In this document: piece after piece, positions 1-11,285 of the stretch
Layout of the letters: the number at the start of each line of letters is the position of its first letter
How positions within the stretch are numbered: the first letter of the stretch is position 1
Origin: Ancistrus triradiatus
Lineage: Eukaryota; Chordata; Actinopteri; Siluriformes; Loricariidae
Direction: 5' to 3'
Length of the DNA: 64,000 nt
NCBI GenBank assembly: GCA_025084515.1
Contig: JAJAGP010000205.1
Span: 434,001 to 498,000 of the forward strand
Notes under the pieces: model-generated
The model's database searches: none
What the model was told of the DNA's origin: nothing
The model's input: the letters and a program-made list of their open reading frames with translations, nothing else
Translations under genes and position numbers: made by a program

Positions 1-1737
1 TTGTTGACAAACGTCGTCATATAGTGAGGCGTGCAGGAAAATGCCGAAAGCAAAGTGAGACAGAGGCTTCACTCCCTCAGGGAATACTGCATTATCATTT
101 TTCGATTTTGACCTGAAATGTTGTGTAAAGTTTGCAGGGAATATCCCAACAAGGCAGGCCAAAGTGGTTAATTTTTTGTTGGAACGACAGCTTTTAGAAA
201 ACAGTCGCTCGAGTGTCACAGCAGATCTTTTTGCCACATCAGGTGTATAGCAGTGAAAACGCCATTAGTGCTTCTGAACCATTGGACATGTGAAGTCGGT
301 GAAGCTGATTTCAAGCTGACCAAATTTATATACCACAATGGTATATCACACAGTTAACAGAGAAAGACCCTTCACTGACTATCCATTATACATTCAATTA
401 TCTGTATCCTTATACATGCAAAGGATAATGTTAAGATAATTTATAGCTTCAACGTGAATGTATTTGTTAAAGAGAGATGCAACTCAGTGGTAGGAATTTG
501 AGCAGTTTTATTTAAGAACATTGTTTTAATCATTCGGTATACCACAGTGATCTCTGAAGTTCTATGTGAACCTTGTGAGCCTATGTGAACAACAAAAACA
601 ACATTATTGAAAGTATATTGTGAGAATGCACATGTGTTTTAAGAATAAATAACCTTAATTACATATATTAGCTTATGTTTGCTTTAATGTTTAGAATACA
701 TTTGAGGGCAAAGAGTTCAGGGCAGTGAACTTTCTGGTCGCTTGTCTGACCAGAATAAAAAAACTTTGCAGCGGAAAGTTGCTCAAAATTGAGACTTATT
801 ACATAATAAAAAAATGGGGCACAACTCGATCCCTTTTATGATCAGGCAATGAGAAAAAAAAAGGAAAAATTAATTTGGAAGCAAATATGAACATCAGCCT
901 TCATCTGAAAAGCGAGTGTTCAGTTCTTTTATCAACCTCGGGCTGAATAAATAAAATCTCTCCCACACAAAGCGGTAAATTTAAAAGGGCATGAGACGTT
1001 TATTAATTGCAACCAAGACATAATCACAACCGATAACTAGAAGTAATGGCGACATTCATAGCACAGAATTGAGACTATTAAACAGAGTGTACCTACGTGT
1101 AGGCTATAAATTGAGCAGCAGCTACCTAGGGCAATGTTATAAAGTAGTTTATTATGAAATGGTGAGTTACTTGTGAGGCAAGTTGTGGTGAAGTACAAAG
1201 AGTTTAACGATAACTGCTTAGGAATAGGGGATCTATCGTTAAAATGTGATTTAAAACTAAAGTGAATCGGCTAATGAGAAGTTCACTCGGCATCTCAAGT
1301 CCCTCCTCGAGTGGGGGGTGTGCTATTTGTCTTCACCACAAACTGTTAAGCACAAATACAGAGGCTATAAGGTTGGATTAATTTATTGGCTATCTAAAAG
1401 ATGTCTATATGTGTCACATGGGAATCAGCTCTTTAAAGTTAGTTGTTTAATTGTGGGAAGTTCAGTTGCTAGGTTTGGATTGTCAATGGCACCTTGAATC
1501 TACAACTTATATTTCAAATAAGGCATTCTAAGCTACAGCGCATACATTTGCTATTTCTTACAAAACAACGATAAAATGAATACAAGTTGTAGCATGCAGT
1601 ACACTCTTGGAACAATTCACGTACTAGGTCAATAACTTTCTAATACTACAACCCAAAGTTGAACCATGTGGAATATGATAATGAGTATGAAATAATCATT
1701 ACACTAAAGACATTAAACAATAAGACTGAAAAGCTAC
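1..1737. other. AT-rich stretch, no gene seen
   Basis: Only short open frames, no recognisable protein motif, no terminal repeats and no SINE promoter boxes. Intergenic or intronic DNA is the likely reading. Confidence 0.5.
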
Positions 1738-1756
1738 ATATATATGTATGTGTGTA

Positions 1757-1805
<49 letters not shown>

Positions 1806-1816
1806 TGTATGTGTGA
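1738..1816. repeat. TA/TG microsatellite
   Basis: Alternating TATG/TGTG steps lead into an uninterrupted (TA)n core at about 1765-1802, then TGTGTATGTGTG. The 62-residue ORF across it, rich in YIYI, is a by-product of the repeat and not a gene. Confidence 0.95.
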
Positions 1817-1909
1817 GTTTGCATTTTCACACTGGATAGAGTCGTAGAGGAGTTTATACTCATATGAAGAATATGCCTTTAGAACGCTGAACTTCTTAAG
1901 TCATAGTTA

Positions 1910-2403
1910 CAGTGGTAAGGTTGGTGAATGCTTTAGAATTTTCTATATTTCTGCATAAATATGACCTAAAACATCATCAGATTTTCACACAAGTCCTAAA
2001 AGTAGATAAATAGAACCCAGTTAAACAAATGACACAAAATATTATACTCGGTCATTTATTTATGGAGGAAAATGATCCAATATTACATATTACTGAGTGG
2101 CAAAGGTATGTGAACCTTTCCTTTCAGTATCTGGCTTGTCCACTTGATCTGTAGCAAACTGCAGATTAGCAGCAATGTTCTTTTTGGAGAGCAATGGCTT
2201 TCTTCTTGCAGTCCTGCCATGCACACCATTGTTGTTCAGTGTTCTTCTGGTGGTGGACTTATGAACATTAACCTTAGCCAATGTGAGAGAGGCCTTCAGT
2301 TGCTTAGAATTACCCTGTGGTCCTTTGTGACCTTGCCAATTATTACACGCCTTGCTCTTGGAGTGATCATTGTTGGTCGACCACTCCTGGGGAGGGTAAG
2401 AAT
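1910..2403 (-). mobile_element. Tc1-I remnant: one terminal repeat plus N-terminal transposase
   Basis: TA followed by CAGTGG at 1910 opens a ~200-bp terminal repeat matching the Tc1-I copies at 28.7, 32.7 and 56.2 kb. From about 2100 the minus strand encodes the N-terminal half of a Tc1 transposase: a GRP-like linker region (PQEWSTNNDHSKSKA), then the RRTLNNNGVHG and RRKPLLSKKNIAA blocks. The catalytic DDE domain is absent and the frame is altered. It ends at about 2403 in an inverted copy of itself. This is a dead fragment of a cut-and-paste transposon. Confidence 0.85.
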
Positions 2404-2545
2404 GGAGGAAATTCAAGACCATTCTTACCCACTCCAATAGCAAGGCGTGTAATGATTGGCGAGGTCACAAAGGACCCCAGGGCAACTTCTAAGCAACTGA
2501 AGGCCTCTCTCAGCTTGGCTAAGGTTAATGTTCATGAGTTTGAGT
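2404..2545 (+). mobile_element. Inverted Tc1-I transposase fragment
   Basis: Reads in the opposite direction to the adjoining Tc1-I piece and repeats the same transposase segment (GGCGAGGTCACAAAGGACCC, then AAGCAACTGAAGGCCTCTCT). About 40 bp present in the other arm is missing near the centre. Together with 2255-2403 it forms a near-contiguous palindrome with arms of ~130-150 bp. Confidence 0.8.
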
Positions 2546-2989
2546 TTGAGCTAATGATGCTCCTAATACCTACAGTTCAAATAGTAGGTGTAGAAAGGAA
2601 ATATTAATCAGGCAAAAGAGGGATTCAAACCACTATTAATATAGAAGAAAATCAGAGGTATTCAACAAAACTGAAATTGTAATCATTATCAATCTAGAAG
2701 GACATGCTGTAAATAATTATAAAATGTAGTGGATTTATTTCAAGGATGAACCTGAATTGGCTAATAATCTAAACTGTAAGGTGGTCTAACCTTACCCACA
2801 GTATATACCAATAAGCACCCATTTTCTGTCAGGGCAAGACCATGATGACTCCATTCCTTAATGCTGTGAAGCAAAATGGAAGTGCACATGGACACAGAGA
2901 CTTTGTGTCCTCCAAATCAATGCTGTTTAGTTTTTCTCTGTTTTATCATTAGCAGTTATTTAGGACAACTGTATGTGAAACTAACATAT

Positions 2990-3790
2990 ACAAATGACAG
3001 TCCTTCAGCACTCGTGCGGTGAGAAGAGTGTCGGGCCAGCTGTCAGGAGTCATAACTCATATCATCTGCTGCAATCCGCTGCAATGAGCCCAAATGTCTT
3101 CCGCCCTGTTGTTCTCATGCCCATCATTACAAAGTGCTTCGAGAGACTGGTTATGAGCCATATTAGGAGTAACCCCAGCCCCCCACCCCCCTACATTGTA
3201 CCAACATCAGTTTGTTTACAGGGCAAACAGGTCACCTGAAAATGTCATCACTCTGGAAACAACTCTGACACATCTGGAACTGATGGAAGGTTATGTAAGA
3301 ATGTTGTTTGTTGACTGTAGCTTAGCATTCAACACAATCATCCCTAGCAAGTTAGTCAGCAAACTTCCAGTCCCACAGTTATGTGTACTCAGAGCCGTCC
3401 TCTAAACCATCTTCACTTATAACTGTCCAGGCAACACTACAGTCATTGGTGTTATCACAAAAATGATGACGGGCAAAAGGCCTAGAGGGAAGGGAGCCAA
3501 AACCTGCTACGTTGGTGTTAGAAGACCTGTCTATATGTCAACACAATGAAGACAAAAGAACTCATCACTGACCTCAGGAAATAGCTAAGAATACACTACA
3601 AGCCACTACACATCAAAGACGAGCCAGTGGATAGAGTGTTTAGCTTAAAATTCCTGGGCATCAACAACAGTGACAACCTCTCTTGGATTACCAACGACTC
3701 TTCTATAGTGCTTAAGGCACAGCAATGCCTTTACTACGTATTGTGTTTGTACCTCTATGACTTTGTCTCAGGATGTTACAACAACATTTT
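2990..3790 (+). pseudogene. Non-LTR retrotransposon reverse transcriptase remnant
   Basis: Successive plus-strand frames give RT landmarks of a jockey/CR1/L2-type LINE. First comes FRPVVLMPIITKCFERLV, then HQFVYRANRSPENVITLE, then MLFVDCSLAFNTIIPSKLVS (RT motif A with its aspartate), and further on FSLKFLGINNSDNLSW near 3640-3685 (the thumb-side FLG motif). The YADD box segment is deleted, and frameshifts and stops separate the pieces. It is non-functional. The exact clade is not certain from these fragments. Confidence 0.8.
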
Positions 3791-3831
3791 GTTGTGTCTA
3801 GCACAATGGAAACAAAACTTGAAACTGTCGC

Positions 3832-4010
3832 AAATTGGTGGCACAGTGGTTAAGGTATTGGATTATTACCAAATCTGGTTTCTGCCAAAGCTTCCACTGT
3901 ATGGGCTTGGAGCAATGCCCGTAACCTTCAGTTGTTTGCATTGTATCTGGTGTAAGATTGTATCAGTTGTAAGGATTAGGGCATTTTCCAAATAAGGTAA
4001 ATGTACATTT
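3832..4010 (+). repeat. tRNA-derived SINE, diverged copy
   Basis: GGTGGCACAGTGGTTAAGG resembles an A box. The tail GTAAGATTGTATCAGTTGTAA followed by GGGCATTT and TAAATGTAC matches the 3' part of the SINE family at 5641 and 40577. The B box is eroded. Confidence 0.7.
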
Positions 4011-4220
4011 TACCCCCAGATGAATTATGTCTGCAGATGATGCTGTAAACATGGATATACAGTACTTTGCATAGTATGAAAAGCACAGTCTCTCTTTTAA
4101 GGATTTTGTTTGTCAGCGTTGCAGTACCAGAACTTCAACTAACCAAGCTGTCCTTCTTGTCTGATCTCCAGCTGTGGGTGGATCCGGGTAGAAGACATTC
4201 TGACATCCAACTCCAATTTT

Positions 4221-4261
4221 TACCCATGCTGTTTACATTGGTGATGTAAACAGCATGGGTA
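4221..4261. repeat. Perfect 18-bp hairpin
   Basis: Arm 4221-4238 (TACCCATGCTGTTTACAT) is the exact reverse complement of 4244-4261, with a 5-base loop TGGTG. There is no recognisable gene around it. Confidence 0.95.
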
Positions 4262-4762
4262 GAGACCTCCAGAGACCTCTCTGTAAAGTTTCAGCAGAAG
4301 CTGAAAGTTAAATCTAGCACAGGTATTAAGGTCATAGTTCTACTTAGCCATTATGGACTCTCTACTCACATCATGTCAGAGAGTATACTCTGGGTCACTG
4401 AAGACACAAAAGAAATTCGGCACTTCGGCACATAATCGAGACTAGGGAAAATATTACTGACTCTGACCTTCCCACCTTTGCAGACCTTTTTTTTATCATT
4501 GGATCAAAAGAAAGATTCAAGGCTGTCACCAGAACTTCTCATTCTTTATCAGCTCAAAGTGATTTTTTTAGTAAATAAAAAAGTAGACCAGACCACGAAA
4601 GAAAAGACAGATGTTATTCCCCACTGGATATTCACTGTGTTAATATCCAGAGCCAATACCCAGTGCTGCATTGTATTACTGTATTCAAATAATGTATAAA
4701 TGTTTGTATTAGCACTTAGAGCATAGAGTACAAGTTTGGACACAATACCGCAAATCATATAC

Positions 4763-5451
4763 AGTGTTACCTCAGTTCTTGGCCACCTCGGAACTCATCA
4801 AATTCAGTTCTCGACACATTTTGACAAAAAAATTATAAATTTGTCTCGGTTCTCGTTTGCTCAGTACTTGGCGCACTTGCTTATGCTTTTATGAGCCCGG
4901 CCGCGCGACTCGTTTTAAGCTGAAACTCGATTCATGATTCAGTACACAGTGATTCAGATTCACAATAGCCTTTGCTCATTGAAGATATCTCTGCTATTTT
5001 ATCATGTTTCTCTTTATTTCTACATCTACAGTACTGTATTCTTAGTGCAAATAAGTCTCCATGGGTCCTAAAAAGGTTACTATTGACAGCCAACCTGAAA
5101 TGGAAACAGGACCTGCATCCTCCAGAACAACAGGCTGCAGGTAGCATTAGCAACTATGCTAGTTCACCAGCAAATAAGAAAGTGTTTTTCTTTTACTTTT
5201 CACTTTCAATCCATTGCTCACTAAATGACATGAGATTTTTCAACACATTATAAAATCAGTTGTGTTAATGATTGTGGCCAACTGTAGGTTAATGTTAAGT
5301 GTTTTAGACATGAACTCCGCTATGATTCAGTATAGATTGCTCCAAACACTCGTTAAACTTATGACGGATTTGTCGGAACATATCTCCTTTGTAAATCAGG
5401 GAGCACCTGTACAATATAACTCCATTGATGTATTTAATGCCATATACAGTG
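4763..5451 (+). mobile_element. pogo/Tigger-like DNA transposon remnant
   Basis: The left end CAGTGTTACCTCAGTTCTTG and the following CTCGGAACTCATC block resemble Tigger-type terminal sequence. At 5061 a short open frame begins MGPKKVTIDSQPEME, which resembles the N-terminus of Tigger-family transposases, but it stops after about 27 residues. A related copy lies at 29446-30396 (shared GATTCAGTACACAGTGATTC and GGCCAACTGTAGGTTAATG). The 3' part (5350-5451) carries a TTGTCGGAACATATCTCC block. The catalytic region is missing. Tigger assignment is moderate; membership of a dispersed repeat family is clear. Confidence 0.6.
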
Positions 5452-5489
5452 TATATATATCTTACACAGTATATGCTGGAGGACATGAA

Positions 5490-5921
5490 GAATTTCATTA
5501 TTGAATTAATAAAGTTTGAGGTTTGAAGTTAGAAGAATCCCTCTGTGAACTTATTAGCTGGTTGCAAAGTAGAAATCCAATTATTACCGGAGTCATGTAA
5601 AGCCCGATCTGTCTTATTATCTGATCTGTCTTATTATCTGGACTGTGGTAGCCTAGCGGTTAAGATACAGGACTATGGACCAGAAGGTCCAGGGTTCAAA
5701 TCCCACCTCAGCCAAGCTGCCACTGTTGGGTCCTTGAGCAAGACCCTTAACCCACAATTGCTTGGATTGTAAGATTGTATCAATTGTAAGTCGCTCTGGA
5801 TAAGGGCGTCTGCTAAATGCTGTAAATGTACATGTAAATCTGATTACCCAATTGCATGTAAACTGGTGGATTGGATTACTGACAAAATCTTAAGATTTAT
5901 TATGTACATGTAAACACACTG
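5490..5921. mobile_element. MITE M1, truncated copy interrupted by a SINE
   Basis: ATTAGCTGGTTGCAAAGTAG and the right end GTACATGTAAACACACT match the full-length M1 copy at 49185-49780. The left terminal repeat is missing. An 18-bp unit GATCTGTCTTATTATCT is duplicated in tandem just before the nested SINE at 5641-5830. Confidence 0.75.
5641..5830 (+). repeat. tRNA-derived SINE nested in MITE M1
   Basis: A box-like GCCTAGCGGTTAAG at 5651-5664 and B box GGTTCAAATCCC at 5693-5704 give an internal RNA polymerase III promoter. The body CTGCCACTGTTGGGTCCTTG and the tail GCTCTGGATAAGGGCGTCT..TAAATGTA are typical of widespread teleost tRNA SINEs. It is one of the best preserved of about a dozen copies here. 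It is not a tRNA gene, because there is no cloverleaf 3' half. Confidence 0.9.
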
Positions 5922-6245
5922 ACACTTGTCTTAAATAAGTGTTTTATGCTGATATGTGTGAAATGTTTTGTCTTCTTTTCTGATACTGACTTATTCTGGA
6001 AAAAATTATTCAGCTTTGGGCCAAAACACACACACAAAATAACCCCCAAATGGTTAATATAATAAATCAACAAAAGTATTTCTTACATAAATATCAGTAG
6101 TCAGAATTCAGCATGCAAAATGTTTATTGAAAAACAAACGCTTATATTGAAAGAAAGAAAAAAAACACTTTTATTATGTCAAAATCCCCATAATGTTATA
6201 TGCAATATATGCAAGCATGATTGCGACATGATTTCCAGTACCAGA

Positions 6246-7015
6246 AATACTATATATCCTCAATACCTTCTGTCTTAGCCTTAACATCTGAGCATTTACA
6301 TTGTGGCAAGATAGAGTGGATACAAAGTGACCTATTTGAAAGAAATTTTGGTGTGTGTGTGTTCATAATCAATAATGTAGTAAAAAAGCTGAACTAAGCA
6401 ACAAAAATCTGTGAGGTGAAATAAGTAGCTAAAATAGAGAAAAGATGCATTAAAAGCAGATGTGTCCAAACTTTTGAATGGTACCCCAGATACGAGCACT
6501 TTTAACATCACCCAACTACAAGACTTTGTACCTCTCCCATTCCACTCCACCATTAAAATGCTACCACTATGGTAAGAAACAGAATAATGGCAAGTTAATG
6601 CAGCTGGCACAATGTGTGCAAGAGTGACTACAGCGTGACCATATATTATCCCCAAAACCTTCTATCTTAGTTATAATACTTAACATGATAATTTATGTTG
6701 TGGCAAGGTATAACGGACACCAAATTACCTATTTGGAAGTAATCTTTTGGTTTTTTTTTGTTTGTGTATGTGTTTTCATAGTCAATACCTTGGCAAAAAG
6801 CTGAACTAAGCAATAAATAACCTGTAAAAATAAATGAGTTTAAAATAAAATAGCTAAAATAATGAACAATTTTTAAAGAGTTATAAAACTAAAAACTCCA
6901 GAGTTCATAGCACTTTTAAACATCACCGAAGTAGACCTAGATATTCTGTAAGCTTGACCCTCTCCTATTCTGCTGCTCTACTATTAGTACAAGCATAATA
7001 ATTTGATGGCATTCT
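6246..7015. repeat. Two-unit tandem duplication, period about 390-410 bp
   Basis: Unit 1 (about 6246-6640) and unit 2 (about 6641-7015) share in the same order CCTTCT.TCTTAG, TGTGGCAAG, ACCTATTTG.AAG, AAAAGCTGAACTAAGCAA, AGCACTTTTAA and CATCACC. They have diverged by point changes and small indels. The 107-residue minus ORF in unit 1 has no recognisable domain. Confidence 0.8.
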
Positions 7016-7864
7016 GACTGTACTTTTACAGTGGTAGAAGACAGGTGAAAACTATTTTACCAGTTCATTCAAGACAGTGTCCTACAGCGGAATGTTTTCC
7101 CTCAAAAGAGTAAATCCATTTTACCATGGAACGTGCACAGAGAACATATTGTCATTTGTAAGCGTGCCCTACGGCAACAGAAATGGGGTTGCAAGCTGGG
7201 GTTAACTGCCTTGTGCAATGGTAGACTGGTAGCACAAAGTAAAATGTTGGAAGCGAAATCCAGCTTGTCAGTGGATATAATAATTTATCCCTGTAAATGC
7301 ATTGTCTCAGTGATTCAATGTACATCTAGGGGTGTCATCAGAACCACTTTACTGGGGCATGTGCCTAGTAAAATATTGCCGTGCCCCACTAAAATCGCAG
7401 TGGTGAAACTACAGGACTACAGGACACGCCATGCAAATTCACTTCAGGCACTACATTTCCCATAATACCTCAACATCTTTCCAAAAGCTTGAGAGGATAA
7501 CACTTTCAGCCAGAGCCAGTTTCTTTCATTTTTTGCATGGAGAATTGGGCATCTGCAAATGTTTAAAAGGAAGTCGACCATGTTGTAGATAAGATAATAA
7601 TAGCTCATAGTTTTTGGTAGCCACTTATTATCATATAACCTACAAAAAGTACATATTAGACTACTAAATCAAAGGCATTCATTAAACTAGAAAAGCCTCC
7701 GTTACGTTAGCATAAACCAAATTTTCTATCAATGGTAGAATAGCGTTCACTTTAGTGTTAAATCACTTAGTCTACAATAAGTTGTGCCCCTATGACTGAT
7801 TTGGCAAGCGAGGGGTTCAACTATGTCCCTCTAAAGTATGTGTGTGCCCCAGTACAAGTAAAGG
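7016..7864. other. No gene recognised
   Basis: One 110-residue plus ORF (7133-7465) has no motif I recognise and low-quality composition. It is probably not a gene. Confidence 0.45.
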
Positions 7865-7866
7865 TA

Positions 7867-8416
7867 CCGTATTTTTCGGGTTATAAGACACAATATCAAT
7901 GATCGGCTGCTAACGGATCTATTTTCATACATAAAGCGCACCGGGTTATAAGACGCATTAAATGAAACAAAACTCTTAAGTTCCGTCGGAAGCTCAGTTT
8001 GGTCTTTACCTGGCGCAGGGCGTCTTCTTGCTTCCTCCACTTCTGTACCATTGATTCGTTAATGTTGAATTCTCTCGCAGCTGCTCTATGACCATGTTGT
8101 ACTGCGTGACTGATAGCGTTGAATTTGAAATCCGCTTCAAAAATGAATGAATGCACGTACCCTAATGCTGAAGCACATACCGTATTACTCCGCTATGCTG
8201 CGCACTACGGTTGCCGTAAGCTTCGTAACTTACCAAGGCCGTGCTAAAACATTTTGACAGATTTATGAGCGCCGTGTACCATCTACAATCGGTTCTAGGT
8301 CAGAAGGCGCAACCAGAATTAATTCATACATTGGATGCACCGCATTTTAAGGCGCACTGTCGATTCTTGAGAAAATTAAGGGGTTTTAAGTGCACCTTAC
8401 GGTCTGAAAAATATGG
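7867..8416 (-). mobile_element. pogo-superfamily deletion derivative with TIRs and TA duplication
   Basis: CCGTATTTTTCGGGTTATAAG at the left is matched by the inverted right end CCATATTTTTCAGACCGTAAG. Both ends are flanked by TA (7865-7866 and 8417-8418), the target of IS630/Tc1/pogo elements. On the minus strand near 8060-8150, KFNAISHAVQHGHRAAAREF followed by NINESMVQKWRKQEDALRQV is a CENP-B/pogo-type DNA-binding helix-turn-helix. The catalytic domain is absent, so this is an internally deleted, non-autonomous derivative about 550 bp long. Confidence 0.85.
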
Positions 8417-8969
8417 TATGCATTGTTTAATGACCATACGATCAATGTCTTTTTGCTTTAATGATCAAGGTCTTCTAATATATTATACTATAGTAGGAAA
8501 ATCTTGTAACGCCAGATGTTGCAGCTGTAAACAGCTATTTACATTACAGTAGCATAAACTGTGACCAACTCACAAACTGTTGTTTTCTCTCTCACAAGAC
8601 CCTTTAAGGTTGTGATTTTGGTGGATCACCAATGCCTCATGGTTCCCTTGTGTGATTCTAACTTCTGACTTTATTTCATCTATGGTGTCTGAGCTAGAGC
8701 TGCCACATTCTGTGCCTGAGCACCATGTGCACCCTGTTTAAGGTATGGCTTTCTGCCACACAATCATTTGTTATCTCTCTATTTTCTCTGGTGAGCTGTA
8801 TGTGTACTTCTAGTCGAAATCTCTCACCTGCTGTTTCTCCACCTGCTGAACCCACCCTATTGCGCATTGGTGCATGACCCTAAAACACTACCCTGCATCA
8901 TCCGGAGCCTCCTCCTGCAGTAATCCTCTCACCTGGATACCCATAGAGAGTTTCACTTCCAAGAACTTC

Positions 8970-9165
8970 TGCAGTCACTGCTCCAGCTCAGATAATCCTG
9001 ATGATTATCACCTGATTCTGTTTGTATTCGTTAATACAGTCACCCATAAGAAATGAATTTTATTGTCTGGCCTAAACTAGTGGAGGATGCGTTCCCCATT
9101 TGCGTCTGGTTCCTCTCAAGCTTTCTTTATTAAGGAGTTTTTGCTTTCCGTTAAAATTTAATTCA
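8970..9165 (+). repeat. Retroelement 3'-region fragment
   Basis: CCAGCTCAGATAATCCTGAT and TCTGGTTCCTCTCAAG..AAGGAGTTTTTGCTT resemble the conserved 3' untranslated block of fish LINEs, of which a better copy lies at 34560-34798. The fragment is diverged. Confidence 0.45.
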
Positions 9166-9794
9166 ACTGGCTATTATTGCATAAAAATATGCTTAACGGT
9201 GCCTGGTACTGACAGATAGTGACAGTGTGATTCCTCATTATTTCTGGCACAAGAAAGCAAACTCATTTCAGTGCTCTTCAACAATAATGTCACTGCATTA
9301 ATTTATCTCCATGACTCGTATATTTGTTGACATTAAAAAAAACAAATTTTATATTAAGATAAATGGGTATCTGTGTCTGTAAGAAAAGAAGGTACATATT
9401 TCTGTAGTTAACTGGCAAGGAACTTTATCATTATAACAATAGTAGTTTGTATAGTTTTTTAAAATTGTTTTATTTTAGTTTTATTTGTTTTCTAATTCTT
9501 TTCTCGGAGCTTATTAGAGCTTATTAGAGTGAGGAGGATCCCTCTTCCGGTCAGACAGGACCAAAGGGACTCAAACCAGGGTGGTGGTGGGAAGTGAATT
9601 GCTACTGCACACATCCAAGTGCCTACTTTTACTTCACATTTTATTTTTATTCATATTTTGCACACCCAAATTATTTCTTAATGACATAACTACATTAAAT
9701 AAAGGATATGGACTATTAAACTAAAATAAAACTTAATAAATAAAAGTTACTTAATAAAGAAAAGTTACACTTTAGGCCTCCAGCATGAAAAACC

Positions 9795-9870
9795 TGAGCC
9801 AGGACTAATATATGGATCAGATCTGATGTGGCGACCCCTTGGGGAAGCAGCCGAAAGAAGAAGAAGATGA
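9795..9870 (+). repeat. Possible retroelement 3' tail
   Basis: GATGTGGCGACCCCTTGGGG followed by AAGCAGCCGAAAGAAGAAGA resembles a dispersed fish repeat tail ending in purine triplets. The parent element is not visible upstream. Confidence 0.35.
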
Positions 9871-10079
9871 GACATGAAAATTATAGTGTATTAAAAACAG
9901 ATAATTATTTAAGTGTGTAGTACTTAAGGTCACAAACATTTATAGATGTTTTATTGTCTTTAATAACAAATTAATTTGATTAATTTACTAAATCTTGGGC
10001 AGGTGATGAGAAGTGTCTAGTTTTCCATGACGCTTAGGACTGAGACCAAAAACTTGGTTTACCCAGACCAAAGAATTTT

Positions 10080-10300
10080 GTTTCTTACAGCCTGAGAGTC
10101 CTTTAGGATCTGAATACTTATGTCCATGCGAAACTTTAGTTTTTAAATTTGTAAAAAACAAAGGATTTAAAAAAATTCTGTTGTCACTTTGTTATTATGG
10201 GGTATTGACTGGAACTGATGAGGATAATCGTTTTTTTTAGCACAAGGTCTCAACATAAAATGTGAAAAAAGTAGAAGTTCCAGACTTTCTGAATGCATTG
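10080..10300 (+). mobile_element. Tc1-type right terminal repeat, solo
   Basis: CTGAATACTTATGTCCATGC, then TGTCACTTTGTTATTATGG and GTGAAAAAAGTAGAAGTTCC, ending GAATGCATTG before TA at 10301, follow the layout of a common fish Tc1 3' end. No transposase or partner end is nearby. Confidence 0.6.
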
Positions 10301-10689
10301 TATACAGTAGATACAGATATACAGTACATTAGATACATTTGATCTTTGGGTAATTTTTCTCCTGAGATCTTAAATCTATTTTTGTTTTTGAAGGACCTTT
10401 GCCAGGGGCTCTTCCATCTCTCGAGTTCTCAGAGCTTCTTTAGTGGCGTAAGGACATCAATTTTTATATAAAAATAATTTTTTTTAAATAAAAATATAAA
10501 TTTTTATTTTTTTTTGCTTCCCTCTGTTGAACTTAAGCAATATAGGATTAACAAGTGGGTCAGTTAGCACTTTATTAAAAAAAAATAATGTAAATGTAAA
10601 TGTTTATTAACAACTGATTCAGCACATTAATTACGAAGGGTTTTGAGAAACACTGATCAATTTTTAATTGTCGCATGATGGAGTCTGCG

Positions 10690-10820
10690 TTTCTCTAAAC
10701 GTTGCGATGCTTTCGAGGTCTCCACCCCTGAGCAGTTAAGGGTCTTGTTCAAGGGATCGATAGCAGCAGGTTGGCAGATGTCAGGATATAAACTCACAAC
10801 CTCTTTGTCCTGAGCCACCA
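10690..10820 (-). repeat. Diverged tRNA-SINE
   Basis: On the plus strand GCAGTTAAGGGTCTTGTTCA..GGTTGGCAG followed by ACTCACAACCTC and TGAGCCACCA is the reverse of the SINE head and middle. The boxes are eroded. Confidence 0.5.
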
Positions 10821-11201
10821 TTATTGTTAAGTGTCACACCTTGTGTGTGAGTGAGGGTAGTACTGTGCATTAAACACTTGTAGAAATATGCCATACTATT
10901 GTTTCATGTAGAGGTTAGGCTAGCTTATTTGCACTTAGAAAAGTGCCCAAACTTTTGATACATGTCATGTAATTTCAATCTAATTTGATTTCCCTCGATG
11001 TGAAATGAATCATTGTCTGGCTTGATAATATTTAGCACGATGAAGAATTACGCATTCTACAGTTTCTTGATTATTACAGTATTCACAGTTGCCCTCAGTA
11101 TGTTTCTTTATTAAAACAAGGTGCTGTTTAACCCTGTAGGTCCAGATCGCATTCTTGATAATATGGTCTCTTCTGGCTTACTTCAGTTTGTATGCCAAGT
11201 C

Positions 11202-11285
11202 AAGTCAAGTCAAATTTATTTATGTAGCGCTTTTTACAATGGAGCATTGTCTCAAAGCAACTTTACAAGTTTAGATATGCCTGCC
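11202..11285 (-). repeat. LINE 3' tail with pentanucleotide repeat
   Basis: (AAGTC)n followed by AAATTTATTTATGTAGCGC and TTACAATGGAGCATTGTCTC is the reverse complement of the 3' end at 34700-34798, where CGCTATATAAATAAATCTGA leads into (CTTGA)n. It is a 5'-truncated copy consisting only of the tail. Confidence 0.7.

Noticed and set aside
1659..1847. 62-residue ORF with YIYIYI tract
   Set aside because: Translation of a (TA)n microsatellite.
2144..2607. Plus-strand ORFs over the Tc1-I palindrome
   Set aside because: Partly antisense of the minus-strand transposase and partly a broken fragment. No independent coding signal.
5649..5720. Possible tRNA gene with A and B boxes
   Set aside because: It is the head of a SINE. 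The sequence continues into a SINE body and tail, and there is no tRNA 3' half.
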